From GCA-003244245 sp036279835 (GTDB lineage: Bacteria; Actinomycetota; Actinomycetes; Mycobacteriales; Pseudonocardiaceae): a DNA stretch of 13,112 bases. The translations under genes were made by a program, and so were the position numbers. The DNA is taken from NCBI GenBank assembly GCA_036279835.1, contig DASUII010000400.1, positions 1-13,112 on the forward strand, given 5' to 3'. Under the pieces are notes generated by a model. It saw only the letters and a list, made by a program, of their open reading frames with translations, did not search any database and was not told where the DNA came from. Positions 5,133-11,975 of the stretch are shown one piece after another (the stretch's first letter is position 1; each line of letters starts with the position of its first letter).

Positions 5133-6473
5133 ATGACCCCTATCCCCACCCCTGGCCAACCCTGCCGCAAACAGCCCACCCAACGAGACCTCGATCCGCA
5201 CCTGCACCGCTACGCACAGCGCACCGCGGGCATGACCGCTTCCGAGATCCGAGCGCTGTTCGCAGTGGCCAGCCGTCCCGAGGTGGTGTCCCTGGCCGGC
5301 GGCATGCCGTACCTACCGGCCCTGCCGCTGGACTCGTTAGCTGACGAGCTGGCCCAGATGGTCGCCACTGAGGGGATGACGGCGTTGCAGTACGGCTCGG
5401 CGCAAGGCACTGCGGAGCTTCGCGAGCGGATCTGCGAGCTGATGGCCCTGGAGGGGATCCGGGCGCACGCAGACGACGTCACGGTGACCGTCGGTTCCCA
5501 GATGGCGCTGGACATGGTGACCCGGATCTTCTGCGACCCGGGGGACGTGGTGCTCGCCGAGGCACCGTCCTACGTCGGGGCGCTGACCACCTTCGCCTCC
5601 TACCAGGCGCAGGTGGTGCAGGTGCCGATGGACGACGACGGATTGATACCCGACGAGTTGGCCGCCACGCTGCGTTCATTGCGCGCTGCGGGTCGCACCC
5701 CGAAGTTCCTGTACACGATCCCGAACTTTCACAATCCGGCCGGCGTCACGCTGGCCGTGCCGCGGCGTGCCGAGATACTGCGGTTGTGCGCCGAGCATCA
5801 GGTGCTGATCGTCGAGGACAACCCCTACGGTCTGCTGGGCTTCGACGGCCAGATCTACCCAGCGATGCGCGCTTCCGACCCGGACAATGTGGTGTACCTG
5901 GGCTCGTTCTCGAAGACCTTCGCGCCCGGACTGCGGGTCGGCTGGGCGCTGGCCCCCCACGCAGTGCGGGAGAAACTGGTGTTGGCCGCGGAGTCGGCGA
6001 CCCTGTGCCCGCCGACGTTCACCCAGTTCGTGGTGGCCCGCTACCTGACTGCGCATGACTGGAAGGGTCAGATCAAGACCTACCGGGAGGCATACCGGAT
6101 CCGTCGGGACGCCATGCTCGAAGCGCTGGCACACTACCTTCCGTCGGGGTGCCGGTGGACCCATCCCGCGGGTGGGTTCTACGTTTGGCTCACCGTGCCC
6201 GAGGGGTTGGACACCAAGGCGATGCTGCCCCGGGCAGTGACCCAGCGGGTGGCCTACGTTCCGGGCACCGCCTTCTACGCCGAGTCGGACAGATCGTTGG
6301 CCGGACGGATGATGCGGCTGTCGTTCTGCTACCCCACACCGGACCGGATCACCGAAGGGGTGCGCCGGCTGGCCGCCGTGCTGGACAACGAGCTCGAGTT
6401 GCAGCGCACGTTCGGTAGCCTGCGCCCACGCACGGTGTTCGGTTCGCAGTCCCCCTCGCCGGACACCGCTTAA
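5133..6473 (+). CDS. PLP-dependent aminotransferase, class I/II fold
   Basis: 446 residues, fold type I. Visible PLP-site residues are Asn201 in NPAG, Asp229 and Tyr232 in EDNPYG, the Schiff-base lysine Lys261 in SFSKTFAPGLRVGW, and Arg268 after it. The N-terminal part (SLAGGMP, LQYGSAQGTAELRERI) is typical of the 2-aminoadipate/KAT-like and MocR-related subgroup, which uses hydrophobic, aromatic or aminoadipate substrates; the actual substrate cannot be read from sequence. There is no helix-turn-helix domain, so it is not a MocR regulator. The first 30 or so residues and the last 25 are unlikely to be structured. No strong ribosome binding site precedes the ATG. The ligase-like gene starts 16 bases after its stop, so the two form a transcription unit and probably act on related amino acids. 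Confidence 0.9.
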   Translation: MTPIPTPGQPCRKQPTQRDLDPHLHRYAQRTAGMTASEIRALFAVASRPEVVSLAGGMPYLPALPLDSLADELAQMVATEGMTALQYGSAQGTAELRERICELMALEGIRAHADDVTVTVGSQMALDMVTRIFCDPGDVVLAEAPSYVGALTTFASYQAQVVQVPMDDDGLIPDELAATLRSLRAAGRTPKFLYTIPNFHNPAGVTLAVPRRAEILRLCAEHQVLIVEDNPYGLLGFDGQIYPAMRASDPDNVVYLGSFSKTFAPGLRVGWALAPHAVREKLVLAAESATLCPPTFTQFVVARYLTAHDWKGQIKTYREAYRIRRDAMLEALAHYLPSGCRWTHPAGGFYVWLTVPEGLDTKAMLPRAVTQRVAYVPGTAFYAESDRSLAGRMMRLSFCYPTPDRITEGVRRLAAVLDNELELQRTFGSLRPRTVFGSQSPSPDTA

Positions 6474-6489
6474 GATTGAGGAGCCTCGG

Positions 6490-7473
6490 GTGACCGATCG
6501 CACCATCGCTGTACTGGCTGGTGGGCTGTCGCACGAGCGAGACGTGTCGCTTCGCTCCGGGCGCCGGCTGTCCAGCTCACTGCGTGATACCGGGCTGTAC
6601 GTCGAGGAATGGGACGTCGATGCCAAACTGATCAGCCGCATCAACAGCAGCCGGCCAGACGCCGTCGTGATCGCGCTGCACGGCGGCGCGGGGGAGAACG
6701 GCGCCGTCCAGTCGGTGTTGGAAATGTTGCGGGTGCCCTATGTGGGTGCCGATCCGCGGGCCTGTCGCCGGGCCTGGGACAAACCGACGGCCAAAGACGA
6801 ACTGGCCCGCGCTGGGTTGAGCACTCCGGAATGGATCACGCTGCCCCACGCCACCTTCCGTGACCTCGGAGCCCAGGACGTGCTCGACGCGCTGGTCGCC
6901 CGACTCGGCTTGCCGCTGATTCTCAAGCCACCCCAGGGTGGCTCCGCGCTGGGGCTGCACCTGGTGCGCGAGGTCGCCGAGCTCCCGGGCGCCATCGTGG
7001 GCTGCCTGGCCTACGGGGACTCGGTGCTCGCGGAGAGCTTCGTCGAGGGCGTCGAGGTCGCGGTCACCGTGTTGGACGGACCGGACGGGCCCCGGGCGCT
7101 ACCCGCGGTGGAGATCGACGCCACGTCCGGGTTCTACGACTACACCGCCCGCTACACCGCGGGACTGGCGACCTTCCACGCCCCGGCCCGACTCGATAGC
7201 GCAGCGGCCGTCGCGGTAGCCGACCTGGCAGTCAGTGCGCACCGGATACTCGGACTGCGTGATGTGTCTAGAACCGACGTGGTGGTCACGCCGGACGGAG
7301 TGGCCCAGTTCCTCGAGGTCAACGTCGCCCCCGGACTCACCGAGACATCACTGCTCCCGATGGCGATCGAATCCACCGGCGCCCACCTGGGCACCATCTA
7401 CGCCACCCTCATCGAACGAGCCATTGCCCGCGGTCCAGAGACGTCCGGACGGCTCCGCCGGCACGTCGACTAG
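6490..7473 (+). CDS. D-alanine--D-alanine ligase family ATP-grasp protein (divergent)
   Basis: 327 residues with the Ddl layout: GGLSHERDVSLRSG (11-24, Glu16 matching the N-terminal catalytic Glu), LHGGAGENG (63-71, usually GEDG), YVGAD, KPPQGGSALG (146-155, usually GSSxG), the omega-loop-like FYDYTARY (215-222, usually KY), and the metal/ATP end EVNVAPGLTETSLLP (276-290). Most key positions are kept, but changes in the GSSxG loop and the K-to-R change before the tyrosine suggest altered or relaxed substrate use. I therefore give no ddl symbol; the housekeeping enzyme is probably elsewhere. The GTG start has GAGGAG seven bases upstream. Co-transcription with the aminotransferase suggests dipeptide or amino-acid ligation linked to amino-acid supply. 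Its stop overlaps that of the STAS gene. Confidence 0.85.
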   Translation: MTDRTIAVLAGGLSHERDVSLRSGRRLSSSLRDTGLYVEEWDVDAKLISRINSSRPDAVVIALHGGAGENGAVQSVLEMLRVPYVGADPRACRRAWDKPTAKDELARAGLSTPEWITLPHATFRDLGAQDVLDALVARLGLPLILKPPQGGSALGLHLVREVAELPGAIVGCLAYGDSVLAESFVEGVEVAVTVLDGPDGPRALPAVEIDATSGFYDYTARYTAGLATFHAPARLDSAAAVAVADLAVSAHRILGLRDVSRTDVVVTPDGVAQFLEVNVAPGLTETSLLPMAIESTGAHLGTIYATLIERAIARGPETSGRLRRHVD

Positions 7474-7931
7474 GGTTCGGGCTCGGCGCACAGCTCGAAA
7501 GATTCGATCATCCCGAGGGCTTGCAGAGGACGCAGAACAGCCCGACCCTCAGCGACCAGACAGAAACCGATGTCGAACGCCTCGGCGTGCTGACGCGCGT
7601 TTTCCAACACCATGACGCCCTGCGCGCCGATGAACGTCACACCACGCAGGTCGACTATCACCCGGCGACAGGTCCCAGCGTCGAGCTGGCGGTGGATAGC
7701 CGCGCTGAGCTGCGGCGCCGTTCGAGAATCGATCTCGCCGCTGACCCGCACGACCACGACGTCGTCACGGCGATCGAGCGTCAAACCGATGGACTGTTTC
7801 GACAGCCGTCGGTGGCCCCCCGATGTGCCGGCGTGTGGCTCGCCGCGGTCCGGTTCGTCCGGAGCCGCCGGATCCACGAAGTCCGCACGCGGCCCTGACT
7901 CCGGTCGCCGTGATGACGTTGCGTGCGCCAT
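7470..7931 (-). CDS. STAS-domain protein, anti-sigma-factor-antagonist type, no phosphoacceptor
   Basis: 153 residues: a polar, Pro/Gly-rich N-terminal tail of about 45 residues, then a STAS domain (about 48-150) with VVVVRVSGEIDSRTAPQLSAAI, VIVDLRGVTFIGAQGVMVL and the C-terminal LGM. In SpoIIAA/RsbV-type antagonists the loop after the hydrophobic strand reads D-S/T-S-G, and the Ser is phosphorylated by the anti-sigma kinase. Here it is FIGAQG (100-105), with no Ser or Thr, so classical phospho-switching is not possible. No anti-sigma factor or sigma factor is adjacent. The start could also be GTG at 7877, which would remove 18 residues of the tail. It converges with the ligase gene, and the two stop codons overlap within one CTAG. 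Confidence 0.82.
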   Translation of the reverse strand: MAHATSSRRPESGPRADFVDPAAPDEPDRGEPHAGTSGGHRRLSKQSIGLTLDRRDDVVVVRVSGEIDSRTAPQLSAAIHRQLDAGTCRRVIVDLRGVTFIGAQGVMVLENARQHAEAFDIGFCLVAEGRAVLRPLQALGMIESFELCAEPEP

Positions 7932-7948
7932 CCAGTGGACTACCCCGT

Positions 7949-7977
7949 ACAGTAACTCTCGACACCCGCCTGGTCAG
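7949..7977 (-). promoter_or_regulatory. Promoter candidate of the STAS gene
   Basis: On the minus strand CTGACC (7977-7972) and TACTGT (7954-7949) are 17 bases apart, giving a start near 7942 and a leader of about 11 bases before the ATG at 7931. The short leader agrees with the lack of a clear ribosome binding site. Confidence 0.45.
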
Positions 7978-7999
7978 ATCGTTCACCGGCGAGTTGGCA

Positions 8000-8063
8000 C
8001 GCCATTCGGAGCCGAATGGCGGTTCTGGGACCCTAGCTGGGCGCTGTTCGGAGCCGAATGGCG
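8000..8063. repeat. Two palindromic elements at 42-bp spacing, same family as 63-166
   Basis: Element D (8000-8021, centre 8010.5) is a perfect palindrome of 10-base arms around AG. Element E (8042-8063, centre 8052.5) has an intact right arm and a left arm kept only as TTCGG. Centres are 42 bp apart, against 41 in the trxB-upstream array. They lie about 68 and 110 bp upstream of the predicted STAS start. In the 363-base gap 7932-8294 I find these elements and the STAS promoter; 8064-8294, downstream of parB, shows no gene or clear terminator that I can support. Confidence 0.75.
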
Positions 8064-8294
8064 GATTTGTCGACCGGCTAGACGTCGAGGAAGCGGACGT
8101 CCTTGGAGTGGCGGGACCCAAGCCCTCGTAGCCTGGAATCAGTGGAACGGCAGTCGGGTAGCTTGCCGGGCAGCCCCGCCAGATCACAGCCTGCGACGAC
8201 GAGATCGCCTTGTTGATGATCGTCCCGGCCTCCATGGGTTGCGCTCCAGCCAGTCGATCAGCCATTCGTTGCAAGCAGCGACGGGTATTCTGAG

Positions 8295-9344
8295 TCAGGG
8301 GCGCATGAGGGCGACGATGCGCTCCAAGTCGTCGACGGAGCCGAACTCGACGACTATGCGGCCCTTGCGACGACCTAGCTCCACCTTCACGCAGGTGTCG
8401 AAGGCATCGGAAAGGTTCTCAGCGAGCTGCTCGAGTCCGGGTGCCCGCATCGGGCGTGCTGCTGCCGGCTTCGGGGCGCTCTGGGCGGGCTCCGTACGGC
8501 TGAGTGTGACCGCTTCCTCGGTTGCCCGGACCGATAATCCTTCGGCGACGATCCGCGCCGCCAATGTCTCCTGGGCGAACGACTCGTCCAGGCTGAGCAG
8601 TGCTCGAGCATGTCCAGCGGAGAGCACTCCGGCCGCAACCCGCCGCTGCACCGCGACCGGTAACTTGAGCAGTCTGATGGTGTTGGTGATCACCGGGCGG
8701 CTGCGACCGATCCGGGACGCCAACTGCTCATGGGTTACCCCGAAGTCCTCCAAAAGCTGCTGGTAGGCGGCGGCCTCCTCCAGCGGGTTGAGCTGGACCC
8801 GGTGGAGGTTCTCCAGCAGCGCGTCGCGCAGCATCGCATCGTCTGCAGTGCCCCGTACGATCGCCGGGATGCAGTCCAGTCCGGCCAACTGCGCCGCCCG
8901 CCACCGCCGCTCACCCATAATCAACTCGTAGCGGGCCGTGCCGAGTCGCCCGATCGCCGGCTCACCCGGCAGGTGCCCGATCGCCGGCTCAGCCGGCAGG
9001 TGCCCGATCGCCGGCTCAGCCGGCAGTGGGCGAACCACGATGGGCTGCAGCAGCCCGAATTCCCGGATCGAATGCGCGAGCTCTGCCAGCGCGTCCTCAT
9101 CGAATACCTGCCGAGGCTGCCGAGGGTTCGGCACAATGGCCGCCATCGGCACCTCTTGGTAGACGGCACCGGCGACCTGGCCAGTCGCGCTTTCCACCTG
9201 GCCGTCGGGGCGCAGCCGCGACGCTGGATCACCTGGGACGCCGACCGGTCCGGTGGGGATCAGCGCCGCCAGCCCGCGACCGAGCCCGCCTTTACGCGGT
9301 ACGGCAGATGCCGGCTGGTGAGAAAGTGCGCTGCTGGGCGGCAT
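8295..9344 (-). CDS. parB: Chromosome-partitioning protein ParB with a 9-residue repeat insertion
   Basis: 349 residues. The N-terminal RKGGLGRGLAALIP box (18-30) is the ParA-contacting motif. The CTPase/sliding-clamp domain follows, with VPNPRQPR (71-78), FGLLQPIVVRP (96-106), GERRWRAAQ (144-152) and LLENLHRVQLNPLEEA (177-191). Next are the parS-binding helix-turn-helix (about 202-222, TNTIRLLKLP after it), the linker, and a C-terminal dimerisation segment ending VVEFGSVDDLERIVALMRP. It is close to mycobacterial ParB as I recall it, except for residues 107-133: three tandem copies of LPxEPAIGx in the loop before GERR. Its ATG overlaps the parA stop (TGATG), so translation is coupled. It acts at the origin by loading on parS and recruiting ParA and SMC. 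Confidence 0.97.
   Translation of the reverse strand: MPPSSALSHQPASAVPRKGGLGRGLAALIPTGPVGVPGDPASRLRPDGQVESATGQVAGAVYQEVPMAAIVPNPRQPRQVFDEDALAELAHSIREFGLLQPIVVRPLPAEPAIGHLPAEPAIGHLPGEPAIGRLGTARYELIMGERRWRAAQLAGLDCIPAIVRGTADDAMLRDALLENLHRVQLNPLEEAAAYQQLLEDFGVTHEQLASRIGRSRPVITNTIRLLKLPVAVQRRVAAGVLSAGHARALLSLDESFAQETLAARIVAEGLSVRATEEAVTLSRTEPAQSAPKPAAARPMRAPGLEQLAENLSDAFDTCVKVELGRRKGRIVVEFGSVDDLERIVALMRP
8949..9029. repeat. 27-bp tandem repeat, three copies, inside parB
   Basis: Units at 8949-8975, 8976-9002 and 9003-9029. Units 1 and 2 differ by one base and unit 3 diverges only in its last bases. Each holds CGATCG and GCCGGC; units 2 and 3 also have a GCCGGC-TCA-GCCGGC hairpin. The length is a multiple of three, so it expands ParB without a frameshift. 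It is typical of replication-slippage repeats and may vary in copy number between strains. Confidence 0.9.
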
Positions 9345-10624
9345 CAGCGAGACACCTCCCGGTCAGCTGGACGGCCATCGGCGCCCAGAGTGTGGTTGGG
9401 GACGCCGTGGTCCTGGTAGCGATGATCGTGTGCGATTTCTCGGGCAGCGTCGAGGTAGCTCAGCGCACCCCGCGAACCGGGATCGTAGACCAGCACCGTC
9501 TGCCCGAATCCCGGCGCTTCTGAGACCTTCACGCTGCGTGGGATCACGGTGCGCAGGACCTGGTCGCCGAAGTGTTCGCGGACCTCGGAGGTGACCTGGT
9601 CCGCCAGTTTTGTGCGCCCGTCGTACATCGTCAGCAGGATGGTGGACACCGTCAGCGCAGGGTTGAGGTGCGCCTGCACCAGCTCGATGTTGCGGAGCAG
9701 CTGACCGAGCCCCTCCAGCGCGTAGTACTCACATTGAATCGGGATCAAGACCTCAGGAGCGGCCACCAGCGCGTTCACCGTGAGCAGTCCCAGCGACGGG
9801 GGGCAGTCGATGAAGACGTAGTCGACACCCAACTCGTCGAGTGCGACGTCGGACAGCGCCCGGCACAGCCGCGACTCCCGGGCCACCATGGACACCAGCT
9901 CGATCTCAGAGCCGGCAAGGTCGATGGTGGCGGGGATGCAGAGCAGGTTGGACGATTGCGGGCTCACCGCGACCGCGTCGATGATCCCGATCTCCCCGAG
10001 TAGTACCTCGTACACCGACGCGGTACCGGCCCGGTGGTCGATACCCAGCGCGGTGGAAGCGTTTCCCTGCGGGTCCAGATCAACCACGAGGGTGCGCAGC
10101 CCCTGCAGAGCCAGTCCAGCGGCAAGGTTGACCGTGCTCGTGGTCTTACCCACACCGCCCTTCTGGTTGGCCACCGCCAGCACCCGTCGCCGCGCCGGCC
10201 GAGGCAACTGGTCGGTGGGGTGCTTCACCCGAGTGGCCCGCTCCGCCTCCTCCGCGATCGGCGTCCACCCGACTCCAGGAGACAGTGCGTGGGCTGAGAC
10301 GCCTGCGGCGGCTTCAGGAGGGGCGGTAGAGGGACAGGGCACGTGATGGGCTCCACTCTGTCTAATCGAGGGACTCTGCCTAGGCGAGGGCGCCGGGCGA
10401 ATGAGGGCGTGCCGAGGTCCCGGTCTGACTAACGCGCCATCAGACGGCACGGTTTCACGTGAAACACGCACAAGCGCTGCAGCGGGGAGCTCGGCGGGCT
10501 GTGACGTCACGTCGTGTGCCGCAACGTCGTGGATTCCACTGTCTAGCCGGGCCGCAGCATCCGCTCGGGCCGCGCTGTCGGGTCGGGTTGCACCGTCGGG
10601 CCATTTCGGGGCGCTCACGCTCAC
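9344..10624 (-). CDS. parA: Chromosome-partitioning ATPase ParA with a long disordered N-terminal extension
   Basis: 426 residues from GTG 10624. The deviant Walker A KGGVGKTT is at 155-162, followed by LVVDLDPQGN (A' region), YVFIDCPPSLGLLTVNAL (Walker B and switch), and the DNA-binding C-terminal region with SVKVSEAPGFGQTV. About 140 residues rich in Ala, Pro, Arg and Asp precede the ATPase core, with only the segment GWTPIAEEAERATRV (about 119-133) looking ordered. The start is chosen because AAGGAGG lies eight bases upstream and the GTG overlaps the rsmG stop by four bases (GTGA), typical coupling. A second GTG six bases in is possible. A parS site lies in the extension. ParA binds the nucleoid when ATP-bound and moves the ParB-parS complex; in actinomycetes it also links origins to cell poles. 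Confidence 0.95.
   Translation of the reverse strand: MSVSAPKWPDGATRPDSAARADAAARLDSGIHDVAAHDVTSQPAELPAAALVRVSRETVPSDGALVRPGPRHALIRPAPSPRQSPSIRQSGAHHVPCPSTAPPEAAAGVSAHALSPGVGWTPIAEEAERATRVKHPTDQLPRPARRRVLAVANQKGGVGKTTSTVNLAAGLALQGLRTLVVDLDPQGNASTALGIDHRAGTASVYEVLLGEIGIIDAVAVSPQSSNLLCIPATIDLAGSEIELVSMVARESRLCRALSDVALDELGVDYVFIDCPPSLGLLTVNALVAAPEVLIPIQCEYYALEGLGQLLRNIELVQAHLNPALTVSTILLTMYDGRTKLADQVTSEVREHFGDQVLRTVIPRSVKVSEAPGFGQTVLVYDPGSRGALSYLDAAREIAHDHRYQDHGVPNHTLGADGRPADREVSR
10451..10466. promoter_or_regulatory. parS site inside parA
   Basis: GGTTTCACGTGAAACA matches the consensus TGTTTCACGTGAAACA at 15 of 16 positions, with a perfect GTTTCACGTGAAAC core. It is the ParB loading site. It encodes VSRE of the ParA N-terminal extension, where the protein is presumably free to vary. 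Confidence 0.9.
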
Positions 10625-11319
10625 CGATCCTTCCTCCTTCGTGCCGTCGCTAAGCGAGGGACACGCTGGGCCACCCGGCGCACCACGATGACCGTCGTCG
10701 GCGGGTGCACAATGTTGACACCGCACTGCACGATCTCCACGGCCGCCCCCCCGGCAGCCCGCACGGCGACAACGTCACGACTGACCTCCTCGTCAGCACC
10801 GGCGCCCTTGATCGCGAGCAGTCGGCCGCAAGGTGCCACCAGTGGCAGGGTCCAGCTCGCCAAGCGTCCCAGCGGCGCTACCGCTCGGGCAGTCACCACG
10901 TCGTTGCCGCCAAGCTCACCTCGAACCGCCGGATCCTCGGCGCGCCCACGATGAACCTCGACGGTGAGCCCTAGCGCGGTGACTACCTCTCGCAACCAGG
11001 CCACCCTCCGGGCCATCGGCTCCAGCAGAACAATCGACAGGTCTGGACGGGCGAGCGCAAGAGGTATCCCCGGCAAACCCGCCCCGGAGCCGACGTCGAG
11101 GACCCGGCAGCCCTGCGGCACGAGTTCGGCCAGCACGGCGGAGTTGAGAAGGTGACGTTCCCACAACCGATCGCCTTCTCGCGGGCCGATGAGCCCCCTG
11201 TCGACTCCCGAGCTTGCAAGCAACGCCGCGTAGCGCTCAGCAAGCGGATACCGGTCACCGAACACCGTCTGAGCTGCGTCATGAGCGTCCGGCGACATCG
11301 GCTGTTTCACGTGGAACAT
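10621..11319 (-). CDS. rsmG: 16S rRNA (guanine527-N7)-methyltransferase
   Basis: 232 residues, usual length. It methylates N7 of G527 in 16S rRNA using S-adenosylmethionine. Visible motifs are DRLWERHLLNS (50-60), the SAM-binding loop DVGSGAGLPGIPLA (75-88), the acidic strand end IVLLEP, and VVTARAVAPL with the family-typical R-A-V-A-P-L. The C-terminal 20 residues are basic (RRVAQRVPRLATARRRKDR). The start ATG 11319 gives MFHVKQ, a common start for this gene because the codons overlay a parS site. There is no good ribosome binding site; ATG 11298 is the alternative. It overlaps parA by four bases downstream, and jag ends 54 bases upstream. Loss of this gene gives low-level streptomycin resistance in other bacteria. 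Confidence 0.96.
   Translation of the reverse strand: MFHVKQPMSPDAHDAAQTVFGDRYPLAERYAALLASSGVDRGLIGPREGDRLWERHLLNSAVLAELVPQGCRVLDVGSGAGLPGIPLALARPDLSIVLLEPMARRVAWLREVVTALGLTVEVHRGRAEDPAVRGELGGNDVVTARAVAPLGRLASWTLPLVAPCGRLLAIKGAGADEEVSRDVVAVRAAGGAAVEIVQCGVNIVHPPTTVIVVRRVAQRVPRLATARRRKDR
11303..11318. promoter_or_regulatory. parS site over the rsmG start
   Basis: TGTTTCACGTGGAACA matches the parS consensus at 15 of 16 positions (A to G at position 12). It includes two bases of the rsmG ATG and encodes FHVKQ. ParB bound or spreading here could affect rsmG-parAB expression. Confidence 0.88.
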
Positions 11320-11373
11320 CGACCATTCATGCAGCCTGCAGACAAGACCCGAAGCGGCTCGGATGACCGAGGA

Positions 11374-11946
11374 TCACGTAGTGGGGGACACCACGACGCA
11401 GCGTTGCGGCTCCTCACCCTCGCTCTCACTGCGCACCCCATCCACGCCCGCCACCGCGTCATGCACGATCTTCCGCTCGAAGGGAGTCATCGACTGCAAC
11501 CGGACCGGCTCGCCACCGTCGAGTACCCGCTGCGCTATCGACCGGCCCAGCTCGCTGAGATCATCTCGCCGAATAGCCCGCCACTGGGCAATGTCGAGCA
11601 TCAGCCGGCTGCGAGCCCCGGTCTGTTGCTGCACCGCTAGCCGGGTCAGCTCCTGGAGAGCTTCCAGCACCGTGCCGCGGGGCCCTACCAACTTCGCCAA
11701 GTCCGCTCCGCCATCGATGCTCACCATGGCTCGGCCAGCCTCGACGTCGAGGTCGATATCGCCGTCGTAATCGACCAGGTCGAGTAGTCGTTCGAGATAG
11801 TCACCGGCAGCGTCGCCCTCCTGAACGAGAAGCTCCTCGCTCGGCGGCGCGTTGCGCATCGACTCGCCAGCCCCAACCTCGTCATCACCATCAAGGTGTG
11901 AGTTCGCTTCGGTCACCATTGCATCAGTCGCCAGTGTCTCCGCCAC
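11374..11946 (-). CDS. khpB: Jag/KhpB-type RNA-binding protein (KH plus R3H domains)
   Basis: 190 residues from GTG 11946. An acidic N-terminal part of about 45 residues is followed by a Jag-type KH domain (about 48-118) with the nucleic-acid loop GPRG (88-91) in LVGPRGTVLEALQELTRL. An R3H domain (about 125-188) follows, with SMTPFERKIVHDAV and the SEGEEPQRCVVV ending. It lacks the N-terminal Jag_N domain of Firmicutes proteins, as other actinobacterial versions do. GGAG lies three bases before GTG 11949 and six before GTG 11946, so I prefer the latter. It follows yidC by about 30 bases in one operon. It probably binds small or messenger RNAs, and is linked to cell-wall and division control in other bacteria. 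Confidence 0.93.
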   Translation of the reverse strand: MAETLATDAMVTEANSHLDGDDEVGAGESMRNAPPSEELLVQEGDAAGDYLERLLDLVDYDGDIDLDVEAGRAMVSIDGGADLAKLVGPRGTVLEALQELTRLAVQQQTGARSRLMLDIAQWRAIRRDDLSELGRSIAQRVLDGGEPVRLQSMTPFERKIVHDAVAGVDGVRSESEGEEPQRCVVVSPTT

Positions 11947-11975
11947 CACTGTCTCCTCTCCGGGCGATCGCGCCC

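Noticed and set aside
5676..6644. Long minus-strand ORF opposite the aminotransferase
   Set aside because: It is the antisense shadow of a secure PLP enzyme and has no family signature.
7765..8274. Minus-strand ORF encoding PPFGSE repeats in the STAS-parB gap
   Set aside because: The peptide repeat is only the translated palindromic DNA element, and the ORF overlaps the STAS gene in another frame.
7612..8766. Plus-strand ORF of 384 codons across STAS, the repeat pair and parB
   Set aside because: It crosses two genes read on the other strand and has the Arg/Ser-rich composition of a non-coding frame.
11358..11371. Small hairpin CTCGG-ATGA-CCGAG after jag
   Set aside because: A 5-bp stem between genes likely read through to rsmG; too weak to call a terminator.
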